This document shows positions 26,346-39,367 of a DNA stretch of 64,000 bases, piece after piece. The notes beneath the pieces are model-generated. The model saw only the letters and a program-made list of their open reading frames with translations, did no database searches and was not told the origin of the DNA. The number at the start of each line of letters is the position of its first letter. The first letter of the stretch is position 1. Position numbers and translations under genes: made by a program. The stretch comes from Leptoclinus maculatus (taxonomy: Eukaryota; Chordata; Actinopteri; Perciformes; Stichaeidae): assembly GCA_032191485.1 (NCBI GenBank), contig JAVDOI010000019.1:11562918-11626917 (forward strand). Direction: 5' to 3'.

Positions 26346-27170
26346 TGCGCGTAAAAAGGCGAAATATGGACACTCGGTCAGTACAGTAATATTCTGAGAG
26401 TTGCTTTTGTCCGCCAAGGTGACACAAGTGTGTAACTTTATTTCCAGTAAGATGTAACTCAACAGAGAAACCTAGGTGACAGTAAATATCTAGTCGATAT
26501 CTAGTAATGGGGAAGGTTTGCACGATGAGCGCAAGGACAGCGAAAGCTTTTACGCTCGATCCACAGCTGTGTGCCATATTGCGCATCGTGGACAGAAAGG
26601 AGAGAAGAACTTTATTCGTGGTTTATTTCATAAAGTTTCCAGAGCAGAAATAGTCTGAGTATCAAATCACGCTAGTAATAGTGTCGTCTAATGCAGTTAA
26701 ATGTTCCAACCAAATACATTGGTGATGATCAAATATCCCGTGCAATGAGCACCGTAAACCCTCCTTTCTCAGGATTTTTCTCAACAGATTTTCTGTAAGC
26801 TTTTCTTTCATGGTTAATCAGAAGAAATACCAGTTTACCAGTAACGTGTGCGCTCATGGCACTCTATTGCGCTTTGGATAAAAGCGTCCTCCGTGTCGTT
26901 TCATTCTGCCTTCATATAACAGCTGTTTTCTCCGCAGTTCTCCTCTTTTGATATTCCATCTGCTGCAAAAAAAAAAAACTACGTCTAATCATCCACACAG
27001 CACAGAGATCGAGATTCCTCTCTTGTCTCTTCTCCTAGATTTCAGCGCGTTTGATCGCCACAGCGAATGGAAAAAAATGCGTATTTTTATGCTGCCATAC
27101 GATTCATGTGTTGTCAAGTCAATAAAACAACCAGATTATGTGCATTAAGATTGACAAACCCTCTTAAAAA

Positions 27171-27420
27171 CGAGAGGTGATTTCGCGTCGCAGCCGCAGC
27201 CTTATTGCGTAAAAGCGCGAGGCGAGAACAGACATGAAACGGCAGGTTTGTGTCGGATCGTGTGACTGTGGGTCTTACAGTTGAGCTGTTTTACGCGCAG
27301 AGTGGATCTCCCAAATCACGCGTTGAGCTTGTTGCCCATAAAATCTACTGCAGGACTCGATGTTCGAAAGGTAAAGCTGTGATTTACCGTGCTACTTTTC
27401 CTTCATACGCCACACGTGTA
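27171..27420. promoter_or_regulatory. CpG-dense patch with possible 90-bp exon
   Basis: By hand count there are about 21 CpGs in 250 bp at moderate GC, clearly above the surrounding DNA (words such as TTTCGCGTCGCAGCCG and GCGCGAGGCG). That argues for a region unmethylated in the germ line, as at promoters. Inside, 27281-27370 is bounded by GGTCTTACAG and GAAAG/GTAAAG and has two frames open throughout. Moderately raised CpG density starts at 25.9 kb, so this may be one broad promoter-like domain with the candidate exon at 25970. No TATA box or initiator can be assigned. Confidence 0.3.
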
Positions 27421-27459
27421 GGCTGCACATCTTATTCTTTTAATCAGGAGGACAATTAC

Positions 27460-29448
27460 CTCTAATTAGTCACGTCTATGTGAATGAAAGGCGGAGTAAA
27501 TCTCTACTCTTCCTGTCGTCTGGCTGGATTAATCAGTGCACTGGGACGAGGTGTACTACTTGTGATAAATGGAGGTAGGTGCTAGTTTGGGATCATTTAA
27601 CTTTAATAAGACATTAATAAGAGAGCGAGAGTCTCTTAGACTGGTGAGACTAACAACGAAAAGTAATTCTCACTTGTGACCTGAGAAGGAAAATCAAACT
27701 ATTGCCGGTTATTTCTGCACCATAACAGAAATAAAGTAGACTATGAGCCTGCTTATTGCCCTATAATTGAGTCAGAGAACAGTTTATTTCTGATTATTAT
27801 TTAGAATTTAATATTTTCTCAGGGGGTTAGTAAGCGGATATTTCCAACAGGATCCTAAATAATACTGCAGCTACAGTTCACCTGGAGCACCAACCTGTGC
27901 CGATATTTGATACTCATTTGGGCATTTTCTTGTGCAGTGTGTAAGTGAGTGCTGTGGCTTGACCGTGATGAAGTCATTGTTCCTGTTTGAAGAGATGGCG
28001 GCTAAACAAAAAAGCACCGATGTCGTTCTTTAGTGTCTGCGATTGTCGCGGTGTGTTGGTCAATGTTCTGTCACATTCATGCAGATCTCCAAGTAGGAAT
28101 CTGAGTTAGTGTCAAACAAGGGGAGATGATTTGCATTTTGCTTCTGTCCGTTAGGAAGTTTCCATCACTTCAACTATACGCACTGTTGTTTTTGAGACAG
28201 CGCTGCAGGTGAAGACTTAGGATTCCTTTGTTTGTTTATCCATCTGGCAAAAGGTAACTAACATCAAACTGATTACAGCTGCTGTACTTTGGTGAGTTCT
28301 CTGATAATTTAGCTTTTTTTTGGTGGATGCTTGATCATGACTGGGTGCCTATCTGCTTACACCACTTGACAACCAAAGGCTTCCAGAAGAGCCATTTGTT
28401 TACCTAGATAAAGATTCTTGACAACCCTTTTTCCATAGAAAACACAATTTGCAAGCCCACAACAAAAAAAAAACATGTAGTTTTCATCGATACAATCACA
28501 AAACCGTTTACAGCACAACAGAAGGGAAGAACCATTTCGTTAGATATGAATAAAAACCTTGGAATGCTCATTTCTATTGCATAACCACATTATAATCACT
28601 GTCGATCGTAGAAAATACTATCGGGTTAAAACAATACATTTTCTTTTAGTACTGCCATGTTGATACTACTTAAATTATGGTTATTTCACTACAACTACAA
28701 CTTTCTCAGTACTATACACTTTTCCATGTCCTTTTGTATTATTTTACCTTTTTCATCCACCAAACATATATTGAGGTCTCAAATAAAACTGCGTAATTCC
28801 ACCAATCTTACCAAAGTGTTGTGTCGCTGCTCTGGTCTATCTGTGCAAGTTTGCAGAAGTTTGGCACACTTGTTGCTCTCCTTTTCCACTTATCATCCTC
28901 TTTGACATCCTGATGTTGATGGATGAGGTTTGGATGCACTGTGACTGAACAGTCATTTCATGTTTTTTTTTTCCAATTTCTGCCAGCCCACTGCGGTTTT
29001 ACCGAGGTCAGACGTGGCTTCCCTTTTTTTTGTTTTTTTTCAAATGCCCTTTCTACTAACTCTATTGGTCTTACATTAGAGATGCAGATATTATGGACCG
29101 TGCATAATTTCTTCTTGCGGTGTCAATGTGCTTGACTGTGATAGCAAATGATGGCGTGCATTGATTCGTGGATCACGCTTGGCCAACGATTCTGCAATAA
29201 TATGTTGGTTAATGCAGATAAGAGTGACATATGCTCAAAGTATATTCATTTGAATATCTGTCATCGAATCCCCCTGTTTTAAGAACCCAACCACAGATTT
29301 TTGCAGTTGTGTCTAAAAGTGATGCTTACTGCCCCCTGTGGTGAAAACCAGACATGGAACAGTATGATCCTCAATTGAGTGCTGTTTTCTTTCATATTAA
29401 AATCATGATGATGTAAATCAACAGTGCGCTTTGTTAAAGCTAAATGTG

Positions 29449-29493
<45 letters not shown>

Positions 29494-30899
29494 CGGGGTC
29501 AACTTGGTCACACTCACGAGGAGAGAGGAGGAGAGATTGAAGGAGGAGGCTCATGCCAACGCTCCTACTGGAATGAATGTACACTCATTTCTGAATCCGT
29601 GTCTAAGGCAGCTGTGGAAACAGCGTTTGAGGCGAGGTTGCTTTTGTAAAAAGTTAAATTTAGCCCTCGGGGTGCCTCATTCCATGGACATAAGCTTGTA
29701 GAGCGGCTGCACAGTGCACATTAGTGGATCTGTGTAGCTGGCACACACAGAAAGGAATGTCTTAATTATCACGCTTTCAACCGCAGTAGGCCTCATCTAT
29801 GTGCAACTGAGCTCCTGTTCCAAATCGCTGTCTTTTTCCATCATTACACACTTGTTTATTTTAACGCAATTAAAAATGTTATTCCTGCTCCGTGTGGATG
29901 AGCCGGGAAGTCCGCCGCAGCATCGGCTGGCTGTTGAAGGGAGGTGTAATTGAGCAGAAACAGAAGATTGGCTCCGGTTATGTGTAGACATTCTGTGGAA
30001 GAGATGCAATGAGATTCTATGAAGGGGTTTTACGTAACCGTGAACATGCAGCGTGCAATTGGTTTTGCCAGAGGGAACACTGATAGGATGTATTTGACTC
30101 GTGCATATGGTTTCATAGCATGCAGATTTCCACATGCGGATGCCGTATCTTCAGCTAGTGGGACAAACTGCCAGTGTAGCCTTTAGCTGTGCTCCTTATC
30201 AGATGCTGAGTGATTGCAGGGCTTTACAATATGAAGTGCCACTAAACCACCGCAAGAAGTGGCATTGATTGGAAAGGATGGGAGGAGGGAAAGTCCTCCT
30301 TAAGGTCATTATCTAGCAGACAGAGAGAGTTAGACGAAACAAACCAGTGTAAGTGCATTTGTAACAAAATACTCGGAATCAATGGACTACGCACTACTTA
30401 CAGCATATTTCATCAACATACAAATGGATTCAGTGACCCTGTAATGGCTTATGAAATCATTTCCGCAGCTCCCTGAAGTGTGTGGTCTGTGTGGACCCAC
30501 ATTTCATGTCATTCAGAATACATCTGACCACCTCAATGCTGATCCACACAACACTAGCACTTCATCTCCAGATTTGATGCTATCGCCATATTTGGGTGCC
30601 TATTTGTGCTTCGATATTGTGATTTATTGCAATTTTTGTTTAACTTTTTTCAACACTAGTCCACGGGACAAAGTTTATTCATAGACTTTAAGAGACTTTT
30701 ACTTTGGAAAATCCCTAAATTGACAGCGTATAAATGCTTTTTTTGTAATATTTTTGTTTTAATTTAGAGCGACAAAGGCATCATGTTTTATATTTCTTGT
30801 GAATATATTCCAATAATGTTATTTTCATATATTTGTTTTGTAATAACACTTTGTCTGCACCTTATTTTGAAAATCGGACATCGTCAAAGACGTTTGTGG
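27460..30899. other. Gene-free stretch
   Basis: No gene recognised. A YY1-type AAGAGATGGCGGCTA lies at about 27990. Strong acceptor-like pyrimidine tracts at 27922-27935 and 28960-28984 have no partner donors. Contains the CA tract at 29452-29492. Confidence 0.4.
29452..29492. repeat. (AC)20 microsatellite
   Basis: Uninterrupted AC tract of about 20 units. Confidence 0.95.
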
Positions 30900-31251
30900 A
30901 CTGACGTTTTGAAGCCTTGAGTTCACCATCTTGTTTTTTTGCAACCATATGTGACACAAGAGGGTGGAGCTAAATGCAACCAAACGCTGCAAGATATTTT
31001 TGGGCGACAAAAATGTTACAATTAACTTTAAAAAACTGAAAACACATTATGAAAGGGTTTCACGTCGGTAAAATGCGGACAACTTCCAGTGCCGTGGTAG
31101 ACACGCTCTAAAGCACACCCTGCTTTGTCGTCTATTACATCATTTACGAAATGAACAACATGCTGTATTGAATAAGACTTGAAACTAGCGATTTAGACCA
31201 TGAACTCATGTTTACTGAGGTTATTTTCTCATGGACTTCTATCTAACCACC
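30900..31251 (+). repeat. Dispersed repeat family A, copy 2
   Basis: The longest copy. Reading forward it has a CACCATCTTG block, CAATTAACTTTAAA, GCCGTGGTAGACACGC, AAAGCACACCCTGCTTTG, GAACAACATGCTGTATTGAA, TAAGACTTGAAACTAGCGAT, ATGAACTCATGTTTACTGAG and TTTTCTCATGGACTTCTAT. Each block except the last two recurs, in the same order, on the minus strand of copy 3 (43188-43465); the ATGAACTCATG block recurs in copy 1. No open frame is preserved. I recall this repeat as widespread in percomorph genomes but cannot name it. Confidence 0.7.
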
Positions 31252-32817
31252 TGGGAAGAACTGATCATGCACTCCGGCTTTACCTCCATGATGCATTATT
31301 GTCACAATTTTTGTAATGTGATGTATTGTATCAGGATATATGTTTCAACAGAGGTGCCATACAGCATTTACAAATCAGTTTTATAATGTACACACGGAAG
31401 AGCTGCATGGACAAAAAAAAACTGTCGACCTGGCAATTGCTCACCGCAGCATTCTTGTCTCTAAAAATCGGGAAATAATTCTTACGGTGGGCTAAGTGCC
31501 TTTGCTTTCAACAGGTCATGGTGATACTGAATTACAACCAGAAACGGAAAATCAAGATTTGCTTTTATTTTAGAGGGAATGAATAGCAAAAAAACATAAA
31601 CCTCTAACCCAGGCTTCTATAAACACATCTCCTCCATTGTTCCGTATCACAGAAGAACATTCTCAATCAAGCTGGCTGTAAATCCTCCTTGGTAATGCTA
31701 ACTTGCAATGCTAGATTCTCCTCTCATTCTAGCATTGTTTGTCACCGTTTCATGCCAAAATAATAGAGCCATACATTTCTGTAGCTCATATGCGACAGCT
31801 GCAGCAGCAACAGTTGTAGTTCTTCTGCCCTCAGTATCTCTGGAGATCCCTTTTGAATGTTCTCTGCTTGCAAAAGCCTCAGGTGTTCCCTCAGTCTTGC
31901 TCATCCAGCAATAATGTCAGGCAGCCATTTCTTGCTTTTAATTACTCTGAACCTCATTAAAGCCATGCTACTTCAAGCTCTGGCATTATCATCGTCTCCA
32001 TAAAACATTCAGTGTGCCCGTCTGCTCTCATCGGACCTTGGTAGGCTTATTGTAATCGCCAGCAGGCTTAATTCCTCTGTGATGAAAGATTTTAAAGACA
32101 TGAGACCAAAGAAAGAGGGACAATCCAGTTTCACATCTCACCTACAGTGTACACAAAAAAAAGAAAGTAGGTAAAAAATGTTTCTTTCAGCAGGGGAAAG
32201 AGCTCAGGCTGGTGTCACAACTTCTTGTAAATGGCGCCAACATGACAGGGCGCCATAATGTCTCACTCTGCTGCTGCAGATGCTGCTTGTGTGGGTGTAT
32301 TTGAAGTAGCCCCGGTGTGACTTTTTTTTTCCTCGTGGGCCAGGTGCACTAACAAGCAATTAGCCAACAGGAAGGGCGCTTTGGTATTGCAGGGGGACAA
32401 AATCCAAAGCTTACAAAGTCTAAGACTGCTCCTTTTTTGCTTGTTCTAGTAAGCAACAGCCACTGGTACTCATACACAAGCAGCTCAGAATAATTTGAAC
32501 AAATAAAACAGAGGGGCAACATTTGAAAATGTCAGAACATGAGATATGGATATGCATGCCTGACCTTTAATATCTCAATGAGAGTTTTGCAGAGTTAATA
32601 CAATATAGATTAAACGACAGTATGTGTGATGCATTCAAAGTAGGAAAGCGTTAATCCATCCACTTTTAAGTGCAAATAAATGAGCTGCTGGCAGCGGACG
32701 TCTATTTAAATAGACACTAAAAGTCAAACTGTACTCCTGAAAGTATTGCTGTCCTAATTACACGCCTGCCTGGAGCGGATAAACAAGAACGATGGCCAAA
32801 TGGAAGCACCGTGTACT

Positions 32818-32825
32818 TGACGTCA
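32818..32825. promoter_or_regulatory. Perfect CRE motif TGACGTCA
   Basis: Second perfect CREB/ATF palindrome in the window, here as TTGACGTCAA. Function not shown. Confidence 0.3.
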
Positions 32826-34255
32826 ATAATGAATCACTTTCCCTCTTGTACTCGTCATTCTGCTGTACAGTCTGGATACAGTTTGTTGGTCAGTCCACCA
32901 CTTTGGTTCAGACTGAATTAGTTCAACAAATACTGGATGGATTACAAGATCCTTTAAAGTCCTTATAATGGATCGATCCCGTGGCTGTTCATCGAGCGCC
33001 ACCGTGACGTTAATGGTCATTGTTTTCAGCAATTGGCGAGTAGAGCTGCATAGGCGTTTGTTAACGCTGCCGGTCTTATCCGGGACATGCTGACTTGTGC
33101 ATTGCTGACTGATTTGTTGGGACTGGGGACACCCGGCTTGAAACACGGACAGTGTCGGACAAACTGGGACGTCTGGCCATCGTACTTAGCAGACTCTTTG
33201 TCTTCTTGACTTTCTTTATTTCTTCACTGTTAGCAACTATAAGCAGCTACCTTCTTTAAAAGTTGTTTTTTTCCAGTAGTATCAAAACTTGAAATTGAAT
33301 ATATATCAGATTATAACCATACTGGTGTTCACATTATTCAGCATTAACGTCTGCCTTCCATTACCCAAAGCCTGAAGATATATTTGTTTCTGCTGCGTAA
33401 TATCCCTTTTAGAAGCACATGAAAGGTTTTCTCAGGTTGGGATATGGCCTCAGGGCTGTGCTGTATTATTCACACTTTGCAAATGTACCTTTAAAAAAAT
33501 GGCAATGACAACGGAACACGAAAGGTATCTCTCAATGGGGGGCATTGGTATGATATTCTATCCCTTTCCACTCCAATAAAAGGAAGGCTATTTAAAAGCA
33601 CAAGAGCTCTGACCTTCCCCTCTTTGCCACAGTTATGAATGATAAGAAAACATTTGCTGAAGTAGCTTTGAGGGTTTTTCTACGCACAGGTAACAGACAA
33701 ATGTGGTCAGTTTCAGTAGTTTGTACAGCATTTCTAAAACTGTGTGTCTTCACATTCTAAGCCAGATAAAGAGAGCTTGAAATCAAAGCTGATTAGAGCT
33801 GCCTCTGAGACAGACTCAATACTGTGTACACACTCAACAGATAAACACGCGCCCTGGTTTCCGGGATGTTGTGGATCAAATCAAAAAGGTAAATAGACAC
33901 TACAGCGCTAGCTGAGGCGGCGAGGCTGCTGTACATCCCATCCTGAGCCAATACGTTGAACTCCAGTGACAATCATTGTCTGTTATTGTTATTGGATTCT
34001 GTGTCGGCTCTCGGCCTCGGGTATCATCCTGTGTTTGCTTTAATGCCCCCCCGGCAATGTAAACTTCGGTTTCCTTTTTATGTGGTCAGCCGGTTCAATT
34101 TATAGGGTCTGTTCATTCTGTCTTTTTAAAAGTAAACGCCAGACAAAACCCAGACAATGGCAGTAAAGACCACTCTCTGGTTTGATGGTATTTGGTGAAT
34201 GTCTGCCTTTTCTTTCCCCTCAGAAAAGACAACTGTCTTGTTTGTGCGGTGCCTT

Positions 34256-34273
34256 GGGGGAGGGGGGGGGGGG
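34256..34273. repeat. G-run (G5-A-G12)
   Basis: Homopurine run of 18 bases with a single A. Confidence 0.95.
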
Positions 34274-37200
34274 TAGAGGAAATCACTGGAGTATGTAGAC
34301 ACACACTATTATTCCAAGTTGCACAGGAAAAGGGGTCATGAGATACTTTAAAGTATAAACATGACCGGGTTATTTAACAGAGAAGCCTGAGATTACATGT
34401 GCGCTTGGATAAGTGCAGCGTGACCAAGTCGTCTTGAGTCCTGGATGTCTCACTTCCTCCCCCCCGGGCTTCACTATGAGAAGCCAGTGGACATTGCACT
34501 CCATCCAAAGCTTTTGTACAGATGCTCGGTTTGGCCTGACATTCTCAAAGAAGATCCCTGAAGGTCTGTGTAACTCGTTCTAGGTGAACGATTTGACATT
34601 TGAAAGAGAGGCAGCGAGAGGGAAAGTGGGCACTACTTCTAGGTTTTTTCCGAGCTTGCTTGCGCGTGTTGAGGAACTTTCGGAGGGCTTCTTCTTTGCA
34701 TTCTGCAGCGGACACGCAGTCGAGTTCCGTGCATTTCCCCCCCCGACCATGTTTTTTGGAACCTCTCCTGGCCTCCAGTTGAGCCGACTCGTCGTGTCAG
34801 AGCGTGACGCCCATCTGAAATACTGTTCTTTGACTTGACAGGAACAGGACTGAGTCCAGAGACTACACTGTGTCAGTGGAGCACAAACAGACTGTGGGAT
34901 AGATTTAGTGTGTGAGGCACCCACAGCCCCTATGTTCACACTCTGCGATGGCCCTTTATGAAGCCCGCTCACAAACAAAGTCATAACAGAGAAAAGACAT
35001 GTGGGATCATGTGACAGAAGAAATACCTTCTCCAAGTTCTTATACTTTGTATTAGAACTAATTGTTGTGCTCAGTAAATGTCAAATAGCATGTTTGAATA
35101 TCTACATTATTTACAGGAAGTCCCTTGGTTTTCTTTACTTATAAGATATTAAAGAGTTGCTCAACGCTCCCTGAAGATCTTGGTTTTTCTGACCTCCACT
35201 GGTTTAACATCTCAATCCCAGCAAAAACAAGATTTAGGATGACTAGATAACCACACTTGGCTTCGTTAGCTCGTCAGTTATAGCCCCTAGCTAAGACAAA
35301 GCATCAGAAGTGTGCGTCAGTTGGAAAAAAAACTTGTACGTACATTAAATCTGAGCAATTTGATCAAATTCCTCCAAACACACGTCACTTTACAGAAGCT
35401 TAAGGCACTAACCGTCTTTAAAAAGGACTTTTCAACTGGACTGAATCAAACTGAGTATTGCTATGCAGGTACAGCTGTCTCTACTTTGTCTGTCAATCAG
35501 GAAAGGAGTGCAAGAGACAAGGTCATCGCACGTCTGTCCAATTATAAACATTTTTCCAGTCCAATCAATACTGCCCAACATGACTAAATCAGAGAGGTCT
35601 CATTCCCCAGTCGCCTGATAATTGGAAGCTGTTAGAATGCAGGACGGGACAGGAGTATCAATTGGCACTTGAGGCTGATTAGCGTTCTACTAAAAGCCAA
35701 AGCTCAATATTTTTGAATGTTTATGGAGGGAAATCATGGAGACCTAAGCCTACAGTGCTTCTAGAGAGTTCAGTACTATTGGGCACTGGGATGTGCATGT
35801 CTTTTTATAGTTTCTTACAGTGTACTGAATATACTAAACTACTTGGCTAAGATGCATGGGTTGGAAAAGCAATTACTCTTAAAGGAGTGAACAGTGATTC
35901 ATTTCACATCAGGCCAATTTTTCATCTTATTGTTGAGGATTGAGATCTAAGAGGATTGAGTCTTGATCACTAGGCTTCATGCGATGCGAGCATTTTCTTC
36001 ACACTTTAAAGACTTCATTAAATCAGAAATGTTCCCCGTTTCTTACACGACTTGACAACTTTGAGGATTGTTTTGTTTGTTGTCAGCCGACACATCCTCC
36101 AGTGAGCTGATTGTCTCTCGTATCCTAATGAGACTCCTACTGTAATTAGTGCTTTATGAGAGGCAGGTGTGCTCAAAAGGCCAACCAGTTAGCGACAAAG
36201 ACACAGACGGTGAAAAGAAATCCATTGTAAGGGCAAACACACAGTACGCTTGCTAATCAGAGTGATTAAGGTGTAGTCTGTTTGCAATGAAATACAGGCA
36301 ATTTCCAATGAGATACAAATTAAGGTAACGTAATGGCAAACAGTTTTAGAGTTGCCCCAGTGTGCTGAAAGTGTTTGACTGGCAAATCACATGACCATGA
36401 GTTTGAATACACCCGAGGAATCATGGCGCATATAATCCCATATTTCTCTCGCCCTCTCCATGTCCCCTGTCGTTACACTTTGTCACATATCACAGGAAGA
36501 AAAATGTGAGACTGTGATACAGGAGATAAGTGATGTGACCTTGACAGTCTGTTCCAGTGCAGTACTTTAAAACACGTAAAGAGTTTCTCTTTGCATCTTA
36601 ATTGAGTGAAAGAAGAAAGTTTTATGCCTTCGGACAAAAAAAATTTAAATTACACTTCCGTGAGAGTGTGACTGTGTTCGGGCGTAATAAGGGAGGCGTC
36701 GAACGACCTTTTTGTTCAGAAGACACCGACCTCAATCATCTTGTCCTTGAGGTCACTTCTCTATCACGCTACAGCACTTGCAAAGCAAGAGCGTTTCAGC
36801 GAACTTGATAAGAAGGACAATGCCTCACCTAAAGCGCCATAAACTATGGAAACGTCAAAAAGCTCTGTCATGACTGTACATGTCAACTGCTCTGGGTCAT
36901 TCCCGCTTCTCAGATCGAGACATTGTGCTCCCTATAGAGGCGCCATCGTACAAGTTAAAAGATGACAACGGTTCCTGAGGCCCAACAGATTAATTACGGC
37001 CACCATCTTGTCAGGTATCACATTCCTGGAATTAATCCAAAGGGAACTGAATCCCCATTTCTCCTCTTGGAAGTTAATTGCAAATAATGGTGTCACTTTT
37101 CATGGTGCTGCAGCCGTCCCTTGAGAGCAGCTCGTCCAATTATCTGTTGGCTGGTGATTTATTTGGTCACTTCTTTTCTCCTTTCCGTCCCAATACTACC

Positions 37201-37293
37201 ATCCTTCTTTCACACACCCTCATTCCCTCTACCCATCATCCAGTTTATCCTATACCATCTCATCTTTCCATCTCCCCTCCTCGCTCCGTGTTT

Positions 37294-37294
<1 letters not shown>

Positions 37295-37325
<31 letters not shown>
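37295..37325. repeat. (CT)15 microsatellite
   Basis: CT tract ending in CCAG, so it mimics a splice acceptor; no downstream donor makes a plausible exon. Confidence 0.93.
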
Positions 37326-37327
<2 letters not shown>

Positions 37328-38620
37328 GAGCAGTAATGGTCTGGTTCACCAATGCCGAGGCTCAATAATGAAGCTGCTGCCCTAGAAAAGCCATGTTAAT
37401 GTTGACTCTGGGATCAGATATTGCTCCAAGACACACAGCAGTGACAAATGAATGTGCCAGCTTGAGCCCAGCGACCAGCACACACAGATCCGAGGCTGTG
37501 ACTGAGAGCTGGGAGATGCTTTGCAGACAGATTACATATATGGGAAAAAAACAAATTCAAATTTATTCATCAGGGAACGTTCAACTGAGCTGTTGACATA
37601 TGCCCGTAGTATAAATGACAAACCGTACAGGCGTTTTGGGGCATGTCCAAGTGCAGTAGTATGATGTGTCAATTAACAGGGAAGTAGAGCTGTGGCTCCC
37701 TAAAGTATTGGTCCATCCGTCTGGTTGTCAACACAGCATTGACAAGCTGTCTGCCTGCTCCTGCTCTACCACTCTGACCTCCTCGAACCTCCTCGGTACA
37801 AGCTGACAGCCAGAGATGTGCTCATGGAGATGTGTGTGCCCTTGTGTTTAGCTGCTTTTACATGCGAGGATTGCTGTGCCAGTGACCCAGGCTGACGTAC
37901 ATTAGGAGGAGTGGAGGAGTTTCCCCACGTTTCTCCTGTCAGTCTCTGTCTGTCTGGAGCCCGTAGAGCAGCCATGCATGGCTTCCCTCCATCACAAAGA
38001 TGGTCTCCGTCTGCTAAACCCACTCCTGCTCCCCTAGCTCGATGTGTAATCTGCTTGAGTACTGCAAACTATATTAGGTCTGTTTGAAATGTTCCTCCTG
38101 AGGCAAGCCCTAATGTAAAGCTTCACCATGTTTTTTTTTTTAATGTAAAAAAAAAAGAAAAGGTAAACCCATCTCGTCTCCCTCGATAAAAGAATCCAGA
38201 AACGAAATTTAAAACACATTTACTAAGAGCTGAAAATGCAACAGGTCGGAGCCTGAGTGGAGAAAAGGTAGATCAAGCATGTGGAAGGCAATTAAGACAA
38301 ACGGGACAACATGCACTCGTTAAACGCACTTTAAATGTTAATCTTCAAGCCATTACATTTTATTTTTGAAAGGGTCGTTTTTAAAATCTTTATTGCACTA
38401 CGTACCATTTTTAATAGACAATTTTGTCATGCCCCAGTCGACCAACCAAGTTCAAGGTAATTACCACAAAAATAGCCTATAGTCTATAAACCTATTGAGT
38501 TATTATTCAGCTTTTATTTGGGCCGAATCTGTGGTTTTCTTTGGGCCCTGAAATGATCAGAGGCCTGGTGTCAGTCTGCGATCCGGGTGGTTTTTTTTGG
38601 CCAACAAACTATGCAGGGGC

Positions 38621-38806
38621 TGTTCCACATAAGTCATTTGGGAGCACTGCTTACATGCAGATTGTAAATGTTTGCAGAGCCCTTGCACGCTCATGCACAT
38701 ATACGTTTGTTGTCCTTCGTTAAAAATGAGCAAAAGTGTCAAAATGTGCAATTGGAAATGAACACATTTTGCAAACGGCAGCTTGCATGTTGCACATTTG
38801 ATGAAA
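38621..38806 (+). repeat. Duplicated segment, copy 1
   Basis: TGTTCCACA at the start, GAGCACTGCTTACATGCAG (38642-38660) extending to a 29-base block, and TGTTGCACATTTGATGAA at the end all recur in order at 39171-39367. The 29-base block differs at one position. The middles are much more diverged. Either an old local duplication or two copies of an unknown dispersed repeat. Confidence 0.65.
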
Positions 38807-39170
38807 TGCAACCCAAATGAGTTGACAGCACACGCAGCCATTAAAAAAAGAAACTTTGTCTGAAGGCTCTTCTGTCGTTGCTTCTATATTCAGCCACGGG
38901 GGTTTCTGCCTCTTTCAACCCTTCGGTATCTGCCACAGTTGATAAATCAGCATGCTGTATGTTTGCTAACTTATGATTATGGGATCTTGGGAAATGGAAG
39001 TTTAAAACTTTCAAATATTTCTGCCAATGGAACGCCCTTAAAAAGTATCCTGCAGCTTTCGCTGATTATCTCACCGGAGAAGTCCACTGTAGATGTGGAA
39101 TTCCCAACGTCTTTAAAATCGGTAACAAAACTCCAAAACAGCTGGTAAAAATGAGGTTAAACATCTGAGG

Positions 39171-39367
39171 CTTGTTCCACAAAAGGAAATTGTGAGCACT
39201 GCTTACATGCAGATTGCAAATGGTGGCGACGTCACGTTTCACAAATGCCTGCCTCACACATATTGCAGATAACATTGTGAGTCTGACATGTTGAATGCTG
39301 AAATGTGTCAAAAATTAACATGAGAGCAAATTCTCATTATGTAAATTGCAGTTGCACATTTGGTGAA
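39171..39367 (+). repeat. Duplicated segment, copy 2
   Basis: Same orientation and order of blocks as copy 1: TTGTTCCACA, GAGCACTGCTTACATGCAG (from 39194), GTGTCAAAA, and AGTTGCACATTTGGTGAA at the end. The copies start about 550 bp apart. No terminal inverted repeats or flanking duplications are evident. Confidence 0.65.

Larger units (their letters stand above)
31252..38620. other. Gene-free stretch
   Basis: No gene or clear transposon. It contains a perfect CRE (TTGACGTCAA) at 32817-32826, a 16-bp palindrome GTCTATTTAAATAGAC at 32700-32715, a G-run at 34256-34273 and a CT tract at 37295-37325. The intervals 31920-32100, 35590-35760 and 36060-36320 are repeat-poor with TAATTA/ATTAG-type words and are the best candidates here for regulatory DNA. 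Frames of 107-151 codons (33146-32823 and 35035-34580, minus) are of chance length and match nothing known. Confidence 0.4.

Noticed and set aside
34580..35035. 151-codon minus-strand frame
   Set aside because: No domain, no supporting splice sites; chance length.
37295..37400. Exon after CTCTCTCCAG
   Set aside because: The acceptor is produced by a CT microsatellite and no donor follows.
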